In this document: piece after piece, positions 33,911 through 44,037 of the stretch
Layout: every line of letters starts with the position of its first letter
Position numbering within the stretch: the first letter of the stretch is position 1
Origin: Rhodospirillaceae bacterium
Lineage (GTDB): Bacteria; Pseudomonadota; Alphaproteobacteria; GCA-2731375
Direction of reading: 5' to 3'
Length of the DNA stretch: 64,000 nt
NCBI GenBank assembly: GCA_018660265.1
Contig: JABJKS010000051.1
Span: 124,001-188,000 of the forward strand
Program-made: the position numbers and the translations under genes
The notes under the pieces: model-generated
Database searches by the model: none
What the model saw: only the letters and a program-made list of their open reading frames with translations
Told to the model about the DNA's origin: nothing

Positions 33911-35269
33911 ATGTCACGAAATTTTTCTGCTTTTGCCATTATTTGTTTTGTTTTTGCCGGCTTCACCGCCGGTCTGATACGGCCAGCGGATGCCGCACTG
34001 TTCCATCCAAAAACCCACGACCTGGCGAACGGGATGCAGGTGGTGGTGATCGAGGATCATCGTGCGCCGGTTATCGCCCATATGGTCTGGTATAAGGTTG
34101 GTGCCGCCGACGAACCACCTGGGAAATCGGGCATCGCGCATTTCCTTGAACATCTGATGTTCAAAGGCACGCCAACGGTACCTTCGGGCGAGTTCTCCAA
34201 AATCGTGGCCCGCAACGGTGGCCGCGACAACGCCTTCACCTCCTATGATTACACCGGTTACTTCCAGAATGTGGCGCAAGACAAGTTGGAGCTTGTCATG
34301 CGGATGGAAGCCGACCGCATGGTCAATCTGGAATTAACCGAAAAAGATATAAAGACCGAGCGTGATGTGGTTCTGGAGGAGCGCCGCTCCCGCACCGACA
34401 ATGACCCGGCGGCTCAAATGCGCGAGGCCATGAATGCAGCCCTGTATCTGGGGCATCCCTATGGCATTCCCGTGATTGGCTGGAACCATGAGATTGAGGC
34501 GTTAAACCATCGTGACGCCCTGGCCTTTTATCGCCGCTATTACGCTCCCAACAATGCCATATTGGTGGTCGCGGGGGATGTAAAGGCGGAAGCCGTCTTC
34601 ACGCTGGCCGAGAAGTATTTTGGACCCTTGCAGCGGGCGGATACCCCGCCCAGGGTCAGACCGCAGGAACCACCCCATCGCGCCGCCCGCAGGATCGCCT
34701 TTAACGACGCCCGTGTTTCGCAGGCCAGTTGGCAGCGCAAATACCTGGCCCCGACGCGGACCGCCGGAGACAGCAAACACGCCATTCCTCTAAGTCTGTT
34801 TGCCGATATGTTGGGTGGCGGGACGACATCGCGGCTCTATCGGGAACTGGTGGTAAAGCAGAAACTGGCGGCAGGTGCCGGTGCTTATTATAACTCAACC
34901 GGGTTGGATTTAGGGGGCTTCATGCTTTACGCCACGCCGTCACCGGGCGTGAAATTGGCAGACTTGGAAGAGGCAATGGACAAGGTGGTGGCAGAGGTCT
35001 TGAAAGATGGTTTCGCGGAAAAGGATTTGGAACGCTCCCGCACCGGCCTTTTGGCGGCGGCAATTTATGCCCGGGACAATATGTTCACCTCACCGCGCAT
35101 TTTTGGCGATGCCTTAACCTCCGGTCTGACCGTTGAAGAAGTGGAAACCTGGACCGATCGCGTAAGAGAGGTAACCATGGCGCACGTCATGGCGGCGGGC
35201 CGCTCGGTCGTGAATATCCGCAGCTCCGTTACGGGCCTGTTGTTACCGGAAGGGGAGGCAGGGAAATGA
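33911..35269 (+). CDS. M16 family zinc peptidase, catalytic subunit, 452 aa
   Basis: A periplasmic metallopeptidase. An N-terminal hydrophobic signal ends near RPADAA. The inverted zinc motif HxxEH is HFLEH (His77, Glu80, His81), in SGIAHFLEHLMFKGTP. The third ligand is in the TERDVVLEERRSR segment. The C-terminal half is the second M16 domain. It overlaps the next gene by four bases (ATGA), which encodes a partner without the zinc motif. The pair is a typical heterodimeric peptidase of alphaproteobacteria. The ribosome site is ctaggatt. Confidence 0.92.
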   Translation: MSRNFSAFAIICFVFAGFTAGLIRPADAALFHPKTHDLANGMQVVVIEDHRAPVIAHMVWYKVGAADEPPGKSGIAHFLEHLMFKGTPTVPSGEFSKIVARNGGRDNAFTSYDYTGYFQNVAQDKLELVMRMEADRMVNLELTEKDIKTERDVVLEERRSRTDNDPAAQMREAMNAALYLGHPYGIPVIGWNHEIEALNHRDALAFYRRYYAPNNAILVVAGDVKAEAVFTLAEKYFGPLQRADTPPRVRPQEPPHRAARRIAFNDARVSQASWQRKYLAPTRTAGDSKHAIPLSLFADMLGGGTTSRLYRELVVKQKLAAGAGAYYNSTGLDLGGFMLYATPSPGVKLADLEEAMDKVVAEVLKDGFAEKDLERSRTGLLAAAIYARDNMFTSPRIFGDALTSGLTVEEVETWTDRVREVTMAHVMAAGRSVVNIRSSVTGLLLPEGEAGK

Positions 35270-36603
35270 TACGCATCCCTTATCTGAAAATTTTATGCCT
35301 GACGTTTGCATTCATGCTGCCCCTCTCTGCTCAAGCAACGAAGGTTCAGGAAGTCCGTAGTCCCGGCGGGATCACGGCCTGGTTGGTCTCGGAACCGAAA
35401 ATCCCACTTTTGAGCGTCAGTTTTTCTTTTCTGGGCGGTGGCAGTCTGGACCTACCCGAGCGCAAGGGTACCGGCAATATGGTCTCGGGCCTGCTGGATG
35501 AAGGGGCCGGACCATACAATTCCCTGGCCTTTCAGACCAAGCTGGAAGAGCTGGCGGTGCGGATGAGTTTCAGTGCGGGCCGGGATAGTTTTTCGGGCAG
35601 CCTGCGGACTTTAACCACAAATCGGGATGCCGCTTTCGAATTGTTGCGCCTGGCCCTGAATGAACCGCATTTTGAGGCTGAGGCGGTGGAACGTATCCGG
35701 CGGCAAATTCTGACAGGTTTAATCGCCGCGCGGGAGAACCCCAATGCCATCGCCGGGCGTCTATGGTTCAAGACCGCCTTTGCCGATCATCCCTATGGTC
35801 TGCCAAACAAAGGCAGCACCGAAACCGTCAAGGCAATCACGGCGGACGATATGCGGGGTTTCCTTGGCAAGGCCTTGGCCCGTGACCGCCTGACCATCGG
35901 TGTGGTCGGCGATATCACCGCTGCCGAACTGGGCCCCCTGCTGGACCGCACGTTTGGCGCGCTTCCGGCCTCGACGGATATTGAAACGCCGGCACAGGTT
36001 TCCATGCAGGGCGGCGGCACTCTGAAAGTGGTCGAAAAACCCATCCCGCAAAGCCAGGTCATATTTGGCAGTATGGGCCTGGCGCGCAGCGATCCTGATT
36101 GGTATGCCGCCTATGTCTTGAACTATGTTCTGGGCGGCGGTGGGTTCACCTCCCGCCTGACAGAGGAAGTGCGGGAAAAACGCGGCCTGGCCTATTCCGT
36201 CTATAGTTATCTTTACCCCATGGATTATACCGCCATCTATATGGGCGGGGTCGGAACCCAGAACACACGGGTGGCGGAGGCGCTGGCCGTTATCAAGGCG
36301 GAGATTGCACGGACCCGCGACAACGGCCTCACGGCGGAGGAGTTGGCGAATGCCAAGACCTATCTGAATGGATCGTTCCCTCTACGGCTGACCGCGTCGG
36401 GACGAATCGCCCGGTTATTGTTAGCCATTCAGCGGGAAAACCTTGGTATCGACTACATGGACCGGCGCGCAGGCCTTATTAATGCGGTGACATTGGAAGA
36501 CATCGCCAGGGTCGCGAAGCGGCTGTTACAGCCGGATAATCTGTTGGTCGTTGTGGTGGGTAAGCCTGACGGATTGATGGGCGATAAGGCGGATAAAAAA
36601 TAG
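35266..36603 (+). CDS. M16 family peptidase-like, non-catalytic partner, 445 aa
   Basis: Signal peptide MIRIPYLKILCLTFAFMLPL ending near SAQA. At the position of HxxEH it has GTGNMVSGLLDEGAGPYN, so the zinc ligands are absent and it should not hydrolyse by itself. The R/Y motif region ARSDPDWYAAYVLNYVLGGG and FTSRLTEEVREKRGLAYSVY is well conserved, as in the R/Y-containing subunit of M16B heterodimers. It overlaps the catalytic gene by four bases and is the last gene of the pair; pgi starts 49 bases on. Confidence 0.9.
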   Translation: MIRIPYLKILCLTFAFMLPLSAQATKVQEVRSPGGITAWLVSEPKIPLLSVSFSFLGGGSLDLPERKGTGNMVSGLLDEGAGPYNSLAFQTKLEELAVRMSFSAGRDSFSGSLRTLTTNRDAAFELLRLALNEPHFEAEAVERIRRQILTGLIAARENPNAIAGRLWFKTAFADHPYGLPNKGSTETVKAITADDMRGFLGKALARDRLTIGVVGDITAAELGPLLDRTFGALPASTDIETPAQVSMQGGGTLKVVEKPIPQSQVIFGSMGLARSDPDWYAAYVLNYVLGGGGFTSRLTEEVREKRGLAYSVYSYLYPMDYTAIYMGGVGTQNTRVAEALAVIKAEIARTRDNGLTAEELANAKTYLNGSFPLRLTASGRIARLLLAIQRENLGIDYMDRRAGLINAVTLEDIARVAKRLLQPDNLLVVVVGKPDGLMGDKADKK

Positions 36604-36652
36604 CGCCGACGGCTCACTTTCTCCCGTTACCGGGCTCTGATAGCTTGGTGCC

Positions 36653-37930
36653 ATGGAACGTAAAGTAATAGAGCAAGATATAGCAGGTTGTATGCAACCG
36701 ACGATGCTGCAGCAAGCCGATTTGGACCCATTGTTGCGGCAATGTGAGGTCGCGCGGGCGCGTTTGGCCGGGGACTTGTCAAACGGAGGCTTGTCGGCAT
36801 TCGCCCTGGCCCGGCAAAGCGATGATCTGGGGGAACTGCGGGCGGTGGCTGCGGATTGGCGAAAACGGTTCAAGCGGGTGGTCCTGTTTGGAACGGGCGG
36901 TTCTTCCCTCGGTGCCCGTGCCCTGGCAGCACTGGCAACGGGCCCCAATCACGGCGGGCCGGAGCTTTGCGTACCCGATAATCTGGATCCGGATTTAATG
37001 GCGCAGGTCCTCGCGCCCGATCAATTGGCCCATACGGGGTTCCTGGTTGTTTCCAAATCAGGCGGCACGGGTGAAACCCTGGCCCAGGCCCTGACGGCTG
37101 TTTCCGCCGTACGTGCTGCCTTGGGCCCGGATGCCCCGGCAGAGCATTTTCTGGGTATCAGCGAACCGGGCAACGGCGCCCTGCGACAGCTATGCGCCAC
37201 GATCAATGCCCCGGTGCTGGATCATGACCCTGATGTCGGCGGGCGCTTTGCCGTGCTGTCCCTGGTCGGTTTGCTGCCGGCTATGATTGTGGGATTGGAC
37301 GCCGAGGCTGTGCGTGCCGGTGCCAGGACGGTTCTGGATGCTGCCATGAACAATGCCGATAGCGCCCCTGCTATGGGTGCGGCTATGCAGGTCGCCCTCC
37401 AGCGCCAGGGCCTTGGCCAATCCGTGCTGTTGGCCTACGGCGAGGCGTTTAAGCCGTTTGTTTTGTGGTACCGACAGCTTTGGGCGGAAAGCCTGGGCAA
37501 GAACGGCCAGGGAACCACGCCCATCGATGCCCTGGGCCCGGTGGATCAACATAGTCAGCTGCAGCTGTACCTGGATGGCCCCCGGGACAAACAATTTACC
37601 GTTCTGACCGTAAAGCAGGCGGGCCGAGGCCCGGTGGTCGACCCTGAAGTGGCAACGGCCCTGGGTCAGGATTATCTGGCCGGACGAACCATTGGCGATC
37701 TGGTGGGGGCCATGCAGACGGCAACGGCCGAGACCTTGGTAGCCAATGACCGCCCCGTGCGTCATTTACGGGCCGAAAGACTTGACGAAACCAGCTTGGG
37801 TGCGTTGTTCATGCATTTTATGCTGGAGACGTTGTTCGCCGCCGATTTGATGGGCGTGGACCCGTTCGGTCAGCCGGCGGTTGAGGAAAGCAAGATCCTA
37901 GCCCGCAAATACTTGGCCGAGAGTGCTTGA
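36653..37930 (+). CDS. pgi: Glucose-6-phosphate isomerase, short form, 425 aa
   Basis: Pgi interconverts glucose-6-phosphate and fructose-6-phosphate. Two sugar-phosphate binding motifs are clear: [13 protein letters not shown] (about 82-94) and [15 protein letters not shown] (about 133-147). The region [20 protein letters not shown] and [13 protein letters not shown] with VDQHSQLQL carries the catalytic Glu/His segment. It is about 120 residues shorter than E. coli Pgi. Its stop codon overlaps the mutL ATG (TGATG), so the two are translationally coupled. Confidence 0.9.
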   Translation: MERKVIEQDIAGCMQPTMLQQADLDPLLRQCEVARARLAGDLSNGGLSAFALARQSDDLGELRAVAADWRKRFKRVVLFGTGGSSLGARALAALATGPNHGGPELCVPDNLDPDLMAQVLAPDQLAHTGFLVVSKSGGTGETLAQALTAVSAVRAALGPDAPAEHFLGISEPGNGALRQLCATINAPVLDHDPDVGGRFAVLSLVGLLPAMIVGLDAEAVRAGARTVLDAAMNNADSAPAMGAAMQVALQRQGLGQSVLLAYGEAFKPFVLWYRQLWAESLGKNGQGTTPIDALGPVDQHSQLQLYLDGPRDKQFTVLTVKQAGRGPVVDPEVATALGQDYLAGRTIGDLVGAMQTATAETLVANDRPVRHLRAERLDETSLGALFMHFMLETLFAADLMGVDPFGQPAVEESKILARKYLAESA

Positions 37931-39732
37931 TGTCTGCCCCCGCGAGCAAATTACGCCGTTTACCGGAAGTCACGGTTAATCGTATTGCCGCCGGTGAAGT
38001 CGTCGAACGTCCTGCCTCCGCCCTGAAAGAATTGGTCGAGAACGCCATCGATGCCGGCGCAAGCCAGATCGATATCGTCCTGCTTGATGGCGGGCGGGAG
38101 CTGATATCCGTCACCGACAATGGCACCGGCATGGGTCCAGACGATCTGGCGTTGGCGGTAGAGCGTCATGCCACATCGAAATTGCCCGATGAAGATCTGT
38201 TGCATATCCAATGGCTGGGCTTTCGCGGGGAGGCGCTGCCCTCCATCGGGGCCGTGGCGCGCCTGTCTATCACGTCGCGCGCCAAGGATATTGACGGGGC
38301 CTGGCGTATTGTTGTGGACGGCGGCAAGGTTGGGGTCGTGGAACCGGCGGCCCAGGCCATGGGCACGCGGGTAGAGGTGCGGGATTTGTTCTTCGCCACC
38401 CCGGCGCGGCTGAAGTTCCTGAAGACCCCGCGGACGGAATTCCAACACGCCGTGGATACGGTAAAACGCCTGGCCATGGTGCGCCCGGATGTTGGCTTTA
38501 GCCTTTCTGATGGGGATCGGCGCAGCCTTGATGTGGCGCCCAGCAGCGGCGATCTGTTCGATGCCCGTCTGGCGCGCCTGGGTGCCATTATGGGGCGGGA
38601 ATTTGCCGACAACGCCCTGGCCATTGATGCGGAGCGCGAGGGCATCCGCCTGACCGGCTATGCCGGCCTGCCGACCCTGAACAGGGCCAACAACCGCATG
38701 CAATATCTGTTCGTCAACGGACGTCCCGTGCGCGATAGGGTTTTGGCCGGTGCCCTGCGCGCCGGTTATATGGATGTGCTGGCCCATGATCGTCATGCCT
38801 TGGCCGCCTTGTTCCTGGATGTACCGCCTGAGTTGGTGGATGTGAATGTCCATCCCATGAAGGCGGAGGTGCGTTTTCGCGATGCGGGCGTCGTGCGCGG
38901 CCTGATCGTCTCCGCCCTGCGCCATGCCATGGCGGGTGCCGGGCATCGCAGCTCCTCCACGGTCTCCATGGCCGCCCTGGGCCGGGCCAGGAGCGGGCAT
39001 GAGCAGAACTTTAACCTGCCGTATCGGCAAAGCCAGCCCAATTATGGTTCCGGCCTGATGGAAGCCGCCGCCTCTTTTCAGGCACCGTTCGCGGCTGCAG
39101 CCGAACCTTCGGCCTATGTCGCGGCAGACGACAATGTCATTCCCGCCAACGACTATCCCCTGGGCGTGGCGCGCGGGCAGTTGCATGAAACCTATATTGT
39201 GGCGCAAACCGCCAACGGTATTGTTATCGTCGATCAACATGCGGCCCACGAGCGTTTGGTGATGGAACGGATGCAGGCGCAGCTGGCCGCTAAGGATGTG
39301 GCCCGGCAAATGCTGTTGCTGCCCGAAGTGGTTGAGCTTGATGACGATGGAGCCTATCGCATTGCCACCCGCGCGGACGAGCTGGCGGAACTGGGTCTGG
39401 TTATAGAAGCCTTTGGCACCGGGGCAATTGTCGTGCGGGAGGTGCCTGCCTTATTGGGTGAGAGCGACGTACAGGGCCTGATCCGGGATCTGGCGGACGA
39501 GCTGGCCGAGATGGATCAGGCATTGGCGCTGCGGGAACGCCTCGATGCGGTCTGCGCCTCCATGGCCTGCCATGGTAGCGTGCGGGCCGGGCGACGGCTA
39601 AGTGTTGAAGAAATGAACGCGTTGCTGCGTGAAATGGAACGCACGCCCAGGTCTGGCCAATGCAGCCATGGCCGTCCTACCTATGTGGAATTGCAGCTGG
39701 GCGATATCGAAAGCCTGTTCGGGCGGCGCTAG
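37930..39732 (+). CDS. mutL: DNA mismatch repair protein MutL, 600 aa
   Basis: MutL couples mismatch recognition by MutS to strand removal. GHL-ATPase motifs are all present: [34 protein letters not shown] and [10 protein letters not shown]. The C-terminal part has the endonuclease motif [12 protein letters not shown] and [11 protein letters not shown], so this is the self-nicking type used by bacteria without MutH. The start is ATG 37930 sharing a base with the pgi stop; a TTG just before is less likely. It overlaps the convergent rsmD by four bases at the 3' end. Confidence 0.96.
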   Translation: MSAPASKLRRLPEVTVNRIAAGEVVERPASALKELVENAIDAGASQIDIVLLDGGRELISVTDNGTGMGPDDLALAVERHATSKLPDEDLLHIQWLGFRGEALPSIGAVARLSITSRAKDIDGAWRIVVDGGKVGVVEPAAQAMGTRVEVRDLFFATPARLKFLKTPRTEFQHAVDTVKRLAMVRPDVGFSLSDGDRRSLDVAPSSGDLFDARLARLGAIMGREFADNALAIDAEREGIRLTGYAGLPTLNRANNRMQYLFVNGRPVRDRVLAGALRAGYMDVLAHDRHALAALFLDVPPELVDVNVHPMKAEVRFRDAGVVRGLIVSALRHAMAGAGHRSSSTVSMAALGRARSGHEQNFNLPYRQSQPNYGSGLMEAAASFQAPFAAAAEPSAYVAADDNVIPANDYPLGVARGQLHETYIVAQTANGIVIVDQHAAHERLVMERMQAQLAAKDVARQMLLLPEVVELDDDGAYRIATRADELAELGLVIEAFGTGAIVVREVPALLGESDVQGLIRDLADELAEMDQALALRERLDAVCASMACHGSVRAGRRLSVEEMNALLREMERTPRSGQCSHGRPTYVELQLGDIESLFGRR

Positions 39733-40301
39733 GTTTTTCCGTTCCAACGCAGGATGACGATGCGGGCGGCCCCATAGGTGCGTTCGTCCAGCACTTCGAA
39801 ATCTTCGCCTGCTGCGAAATCTTCACCCTTGGCCAATTCAACGCAACAGATGCTGCCCGCGCGCAACCAGCCGAAGCCTGCCAGGGCGGCCAGGCTGGGT
39901 TCCGATTGGCCCATACGATAGGGGGCATCCATCAAGACCAGATCGAAATTTTCCCGGGCCGGGCCCGGTTTGGTCGCGTCACGGGTGATGACGTTGACTG
40001 CGTCGGCCTCGCCCATATCCTTGGCCATGACCATGATTTGGCGCGCCGCTGTGCGGTTCTGTTCGATGAAGCAGACGGATGCGGCACCTCGCGACAGCGC
40101 CTCCAAGCCCATGGCACCGGTACCAGCGAATACGTCCAATACGGATTGACCCAGGGGTGCAGCACCGTCCTCGCCCGCATATTTACCGTGGGAGAGGATG
40201 TTGAATAAAGCCTCTCGCGCCCGGTCGGATGTGGGACGAATATCCATGCCGGCTGGACTTTCCAGCCGTCGGCCCCGGTGTTTGCCGCCAACAATACGCA
40301 T
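39729..40301 (-). CDS. rsmD: 16S rRNA (guanine966-N2)-methyltransferase, 190 aa
   Basis: RsmD methylates G966 of 16S rRNA. It begins [16 protein letters not shown] and has [18 protein letters not shown], the SAM motif [19 protein letters not shown] and the catalytic motif, here MDAPYRMG, where the family usually has DPPY; the Pro-to-Ala change is conservative at the second position. I use the ATG at 40301 rather than a much longer frame continuing through the divergent dehydrogenase gene. The 3' end overlaps mutL by four bases. Confidence 0.93.
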   Translation of the reverse strand: MRIVGGKHRGRRLESPAGMDIRPTSDRAREALFNILSHGKYAGEDGAAPLGQSVLDVFAGTGAMGLEALSRGAASVCFIEQNRTAARQIMVMAKDMGEADAVNVITRDATKPGPARENFDLVLMDAPYRMGQSEPSLAALAGFGWLRAGSICCVELAKGEDFAAGEDFEVLDERTYGAARIVILRWNGKT

Positions 40302-40379
40302 GGTAGTCGTCTTTCTTTTCCGTGTACGCTGTTGCAGCATCCTAACTGGCATTGAGTTAAGCGTAAGGGGGAAATCATC

Positions 40380-41204
40380 ATGACAGGGTTGAAAATCGGG
40401 TTTATCGGCCTGGGTGAAATGGGCAAGCCCATGGCGGGGCGCATTCTTGACGGTGGGCATACCGTCATCAGTTGCGCCAACCGGCGGCGGGCGGCGATTG
40501 AGGAATTGGCGACCAAGGGCCTGATCGAAGTTGAAAATCCGGGCGAAGTGGGTGCCCAGGCGGATGTCGTTATCTCTATTGTCACCGATGACACTCAGAC
40601 GGATGCGGTCCTGCGCGGCGCCGAAGGTGCCATGGCCGCCATGAGCGCAGACGATATATTGATCGTGATGAGCACCCATACGCCGGGTTATATCCGGGAA
40701 CTCGGCAAGGAGGCGGCCGATCTTGGCATCGTTTTGCTGGACTGTCCTGTTAGTGGCGGTGCCATGGGGGCAGAGCAGGGAACACTGGCGCTGTTAACGG
40801 GCGGGTCGAAAGATGCGGTGGAAAAATGCCGCGCGGCGCTGGAATGCATGGGGCATATCATTTACCTGGGCGATGTGGGGATGGCACAGGTGGCGAAGCT
40901 GGCAAACAACGCCATCGCCTTCACCCATAGCGCCCTGATCATGGAAATGCAGGACTTCGTGAAATCCCAAGGCATGGATGCGGAGGCATTTATGGAAGTC
41001 CTCAATACCTCGACGGGCAAAAGCTTTGTCTCAGAGAATTGGGGCGTTTTTCATCAGCCCGATATATGGCCGCACATGGTGGATTTGATCGTGAAAGATT
41101 TAGCCCAGGCTGTGGTTGCTGCGGATGAAATCAGTGCGCCTATGCCATTGCTGCGCCTTACCGAGGCCATGGACTGGGATACAATCAAACGGGAGTTTGA
41201 TTAG
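40380..41204 (+). CDS. NAD(P)-dependent beta-hydroxyacid dehydrogenase family protein, 274 aa
   Basis: 3-hydroxyisobutyrate dehydrogenase family. The Rossmann motif is IGFIGLGEMGKPMAGRIL, and the signature segment is DCPVSGGAMGAEQGTLALL (about 121-139). The catalytic Lys is in VAKLANNAIAF (KLxNN, about 175-180). Substrates are hydroxyisobutyrate-like or tartronate semialdehyde; no further choice can be made. It is divergent from rsmD. Its stop overlaps the end of convergent rluB by four bases. Confidence 0.9.
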   Translation: MTGLKIGFIGLGEMGKPMAGRILDGGHTVISCANRRRAAIEELATKGLIEVENPGEVGAQADVVISIVTDDTQTDAVLRGAEGAMAAMSADDILIVMSTHTPGYIRELGKEAADLGIVLLDCPVSGGAMGAEQGTLALLTGGSKDAVEKCRAALECMGHIIYLGDVGMAQVAKLANNAIAFTHSALIMEMQDFVKSQGMDAEAFMEVLNTSTGKSFVSENWGVFHQPDIWPHMVDLIVKDLAQAVVAADEISAPMPLLRLTEAMDWDTIKREFD

Positions 41205-42058
41205 CGGCGGGATTGTTTCCGGGCTTGGGGCCTCTTTGATTTTTGACCCTTAGCATCGCCTTCGGTCTCGGTCAGGCCGAAGCGGGCGGCGTGACTGCCT
41301 AATTGGTCTTTCAGGATACGTTTCGGTACGGCGGCGACATCGCCACGGGCCAGCTCGCCTAGCTGAAAAGGACCATATGAAAGGCGGATCAGGCGGGTCA
41401 CCTGCAAATTCAGATGCTCCATGACCCGGCGGATTTCGCGGTTCTTGCCCTCTTTCAACGACAGGCTCAGCCAGGAATTGCCCCGCTGTGTGGTATCCAG
41501 CGTGGCCTCTATCGCGCCATAGGAAATACCTTCGATCTTCACACCGTCGGCTAAACGCGCCAGGGCCTTTTCATCCACGCTGCCATGTACCCGCACACGA
41601 TAGCGCCGCCGCCAGCCGGTTGAGGGTAGTTCCAGATGGCGGGCCAGATCACCATCGTTGGTCAACAGCAGCAACCCCTCCGTATTCAAATCCAGCCGCC
41701 CTACGGACAGCACACGGGGCAGGGTATCGGGCAGGCGTTCATAAATCGTTGTCCGCCCTTCGGGGTCGCTATTCGTGGTCAGCAAACCCTTGGGCTTGTG
41801 ATAGCGCCACAGCTTGGTCGGTTCCGCCCGCCCCAACGGCTTGCCGTCAACCTCGATCTTGCTTTTCGCGGTGACGACACAGGCGGGGGTCTCAAGGATT
41901 TTGTCATCGACCTTTACCCGGCCCGCGGTAATCCAACGCTCCGCCTCCCGCCGGGAACACAGGCCGGCCCGCGCCAGGCGTTTGGCGATGCGCTCACCCT
42001 CTTTTGCTGCCGCTTCAGGTGCTGCTTTGGGCTTGACGATTTTCTGCTTGCTGCTCAT
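41201..42058 (-). CDS. rluB: 23S rRNA pseudouridine synthase, RluB family, 285 aa
   Basis: RluB makes pseudouridine at 2605 of 23S rRNA. The N-terminal S4 RNA-binding domain is GERIAKRLARAGLCSRREAE and WITAGRVKV. The catalytic motif GRLDLNTEGLLLLTNDG contains the Asp. A Lys/Ala-rich leader and a basic tail (KSKRPQARKQSRR) flank it. The start MSSKQKIVKPKAA at 42058 is chosen; a longer frame into the divergent tadA is not supported. RluE/RsuA-like paralogs are an alternative. Confidence 0.88.
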   Translation of the reverse strand: MSSKQKIVKPKAAPEAAAKEGERIAKRLARAGLCSRREAERWITAGRVKVDDKILETPACVVTAKSKIEVDGKPLGRAEPTKLWRYHKPKGLLTTNSDPEGRTTIYERLPDTLPRVLSVGRLDLNTEGLLLLTNDGDLARHLELPSTGWRRRYRVRVHGSVDEKALARLADGVKIEGISYGAIEATLDTTQRGNSWLSLSLKEGKNREIRRVMEHLNLQVTRLIRLSYGPFQLGELARGDVAAVPKRILKDQLGSHAARFGLTETEGDAKGQKSKRPQARKQSRR

Positions 42059-42068
42059 GTTTGCCAAC

Positions 42069-42530
42069 ATGCCTATTGCGAAGACGAAATCAACCTTCAT
42101 GTCCCTGGCCCTCGAAGAAGCCAGGGCAGCCGCCGTGCGCGAAGAGGTCCCCATCGGTGCCATTATCCTTGACGGGAGCGGCCAAATCATCGCCCGCGCC
42201 GGCAATCGGACAGAGGAACTGGCTGATCCTACAGCCCATGCAGAAATGGAAGTGATCCGCCAGGCCTGCGCCATCCGTGGTGAACCACGCCTGCCCGATT
42301 GCAGCCTCTACGTGACGTTGGAGCCGTGCCCCATGTGCGCCACCGCCATATCATTCGCCAGGATACAACGGCTGTATTACGCAGCCCCCGACCCCAAAGG
42401 CGGCGGTGTCGAACACGGCCCTCGCATCTTCCATCAACCTACCTGCCACCATAAACCGGAATTGTATCCCGGCATCGGTGAAGACGAAGCGGCAGAATTG
42501 TTGCGCACGTTTTTTCAGGCCCGGCGCTAA
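42069..42530 (+). CDS. tadA: tRNA-specific adenosine deaminase, 153 aa
   Basis: TadA converts A34 to inosine in tRNA-Arg(ACG). The zinc deaminase motifs are PTAHAEMEVIRQA (HAE) and LEPCPMCATAISFAR (PCxxC), all ligands present. The start of the family, MSLALEEARAAAVREEVPIG, follows about 10 residues after the ATG I chose; the later ATG at 42099 is equally possible. It is divergent from rluB with only 10 bases between the chosen starts, so transcription must begin within one or the other gene. Confidence 0.93.
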   Translation: MPIAKTKSTFMSLALEEARAAAVREEVPIGAIILDGSGQIIARAGNRTEELADPTAHAEMEVIRQACAIRGEPRLPDCSLYVTLEPCPMCATAISFARIQRLYYAAPDPKGGGVEHGPRIFHQPTCHHKPELYPGIGEDEAAELLRTFFQARR

Positions 42531-42564
42531 ATCATGGTGTTAAGCCGGCCGTCACCGTAACTCG

Positions 42565-43314
42565 TCAGACCGTCGGGGTGTTCGTTGCCAGAAAACCGCG
42601 AATGTGGTTCAGGGCGAGGGCGATCTTTCGATCGTTTTCTTTCCAGGGATAAAGGCTGACCTGGGCATTTGGTGCCAGTAGCGCCGTCTCCATCGCCGTG
42701 GCGTAGGGGTGGGCCGGGATATCATCGGGCAAGACCAATATTGGTGTCTGACAACTCCGCACAAAGTCGCGGTCGACGGTGAAGACGAAATCCGCCTTCT
42801 TTGTATACATGTTATTGAGGAAGTCCGAGGCCATATCCAGGGTGATGTCGGGCCGCTGCTTAATCAATTCGGGGGCCCAGCCGTTGATGTTGTTGTTGTA
42901 GTAGATATCGGGGTGGCTGGAGGTATAGCCGCTTGGGTGTACCAGCGTGGCGGCGACCACCCGATCACCGGCACGTTTCAGCAAGTTCCAGATCATGGGA
43001 CCGGCGATGCAAAAACCCATCACCAGGAACCGATCAACGCCAAGATGGTCCATCAGGCTTAACTGGTCGTCGGTGAAGCCGTCCCAGGTCCGCTCAATCT
43101 CCAACGGGCCTTCTGTCTGACCGGTATTGGCGTTGCGCGAATCCAGCGCGATGACACGATAGGTATCGCTGAATTCCTCTAACGGATTAAAGGCATGATT
43201 GTCGAGCCCGGCAATGGTTGCATTCAAACCGCCGCCCGGTATGACCAACAGCGGAAAGCCGGAGCCGGCCTCCTCATAATGAATTTTCACGGGTCCGTTT
43301 TCGTATATGGGCAT
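42565..43314 (-). CDS. Alpha/beta hydrolase with a Cys nucleophile elbow, 249 aa
   Basis: The fold is clear: LLVIPGGGLNATIAGLDNHA (oxyanion region, 23-42), a core strand RFLVMGFCIAGPMIW and a last-strand ILVLPDDIPAHP. At the nucleophile elbow the usual G-x-Ser-x-G is G-Phe-Cys-Ile-Ala, so Cys replaces Ser, as in dienelactone-hydrolase-like enzymes. The substrate is unknown. It has a gaggg ribosome site and starts at ATG 43314. Confidence 0.87.
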   Translation of the reverse strand: MPIYENGPVKIHYEEAGSGFPLLVIPGGGLNATIAGLDNHAFNPLEEFSDTYRVIALDSRNANTGQTEGPLEIERTWDGFTDDQLSLMDHLGVDRFLVMGFCIAGPMIWNLLKRAGDRVVAATLVHPSGYTSSHPDIYYNNNINGWAPELIKQRPDITLDMASDFLNNMYTKKADFVFTVDRDFVRSCQTPILVLPDDIPAHPYATAMETALLAPNAQVSLYPWKENDRKIALALNHIRGFLATNTPTV

Positions 43315-43689
43315 AATCGGCACTCCCTCAAATTTTTGCGTCTTTGCACGAGACACCAACTGACGTCGTCGCATCATTGCCTACATCGTCGCAAACTTGA
43401 TCCCGGACGACAAGACATCTGGACCGGTCAATTGTGCGGCCACCGACATCGACCGTTGACTGGAACGACCATTGCATATTACTACGCGCCGGACAGGCTG
43501 TATGATCCTGCGTCAAACTGCTGTCTGCTTCACCCTTCAGGGCGTTCTAGTATCAGCCAACAGAAGTCGAAAAATTAGGATTCATTGTCCCGATGTTTTT
43601 TTTCGGCTTATGCATATATTAGTCATTCGATATTATTCTGCATGGTGAAATAATTGGAGATGGTCGCGCGATGCGAGGTTCAGAGGTAA
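43315..43689. other. 375-base gap with no recognised gene
   Basis: The region separates the minus-strand hydrolase from the plus-strand small protein and kinase. It contains a TTGACT (43456) without a convincing -10, and an AT-rich part before 43690 with a run of eight T (about 43595). I saw no protein-like frame, tRNA or hairpin that I could support. Confidence 0.4.
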
Positions 43690-44037
43690 ATGACTCCAAT
43701 TGAAGGTCGTACGCTCTATAATATGCCCAACCGACAACAAAATTTGGCCAATCGGCGGTCTTGTTTGCCCCGAACGACCAATTCATATTCTGCAAAGAGT
43801 GCGTGCAAGTGCATAGGCAAGGACATCGGCAACGAGCTTTTCTCGGGCGCGCAATTTTGGGACTTCTTCGAAATCGCGAAAAAGAAACAGAGCATTTCTA
43901 TAATAGTCGGCGAAGAGTGTGTGGAGCTGTTGAACGATATCCCAATTCTCACTGACCGGATTGATGCTGTCGTTAAATATTCGTCTGATCCGAGAACCAA
44001 TGTAACAATCTCAATTCCCTATAAAGAGGCTCTTTGA
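43690..44037 (+). CDS. Small protein of unknown function coupled to a hybrid histidine kinase, 115 aa
   Basis: I do not recognise this protein. It has a real ribosome site (agaggtaaATG) and its stop shares bases with the kinase start (TGATG), which implies translational coupling. The N-terminal third is basic and has CLPRTTNSYSAKSACKCIG with two close Cys; the C-terminal half KKKQSISIIVGEECVELLND predicts mixed helix/strand. It is lower in GC than most of the window. It could be a partner or regulator of the kinase (inference only). Confidence 0.55.
   Translation: MTPIEGRTLYNMPNRQQNLANRRSCLPRTTNSYSAKSACKCIGKDIGNELFSGAQFWDFFEIAKKKQSISIIVGEECVELLNDIPILTDRIDAVVKYSSDPRTNVTISIPYKEAL

Noticed and set aside
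37960-39309. Long open frame on the strand opposite mutL
   Set aside because: It is a GC-rich shadow of mutL with a His/Gln/Gly-rich, repetitive translation and no ribosome site; mutL motifs are intact on the plus strand.
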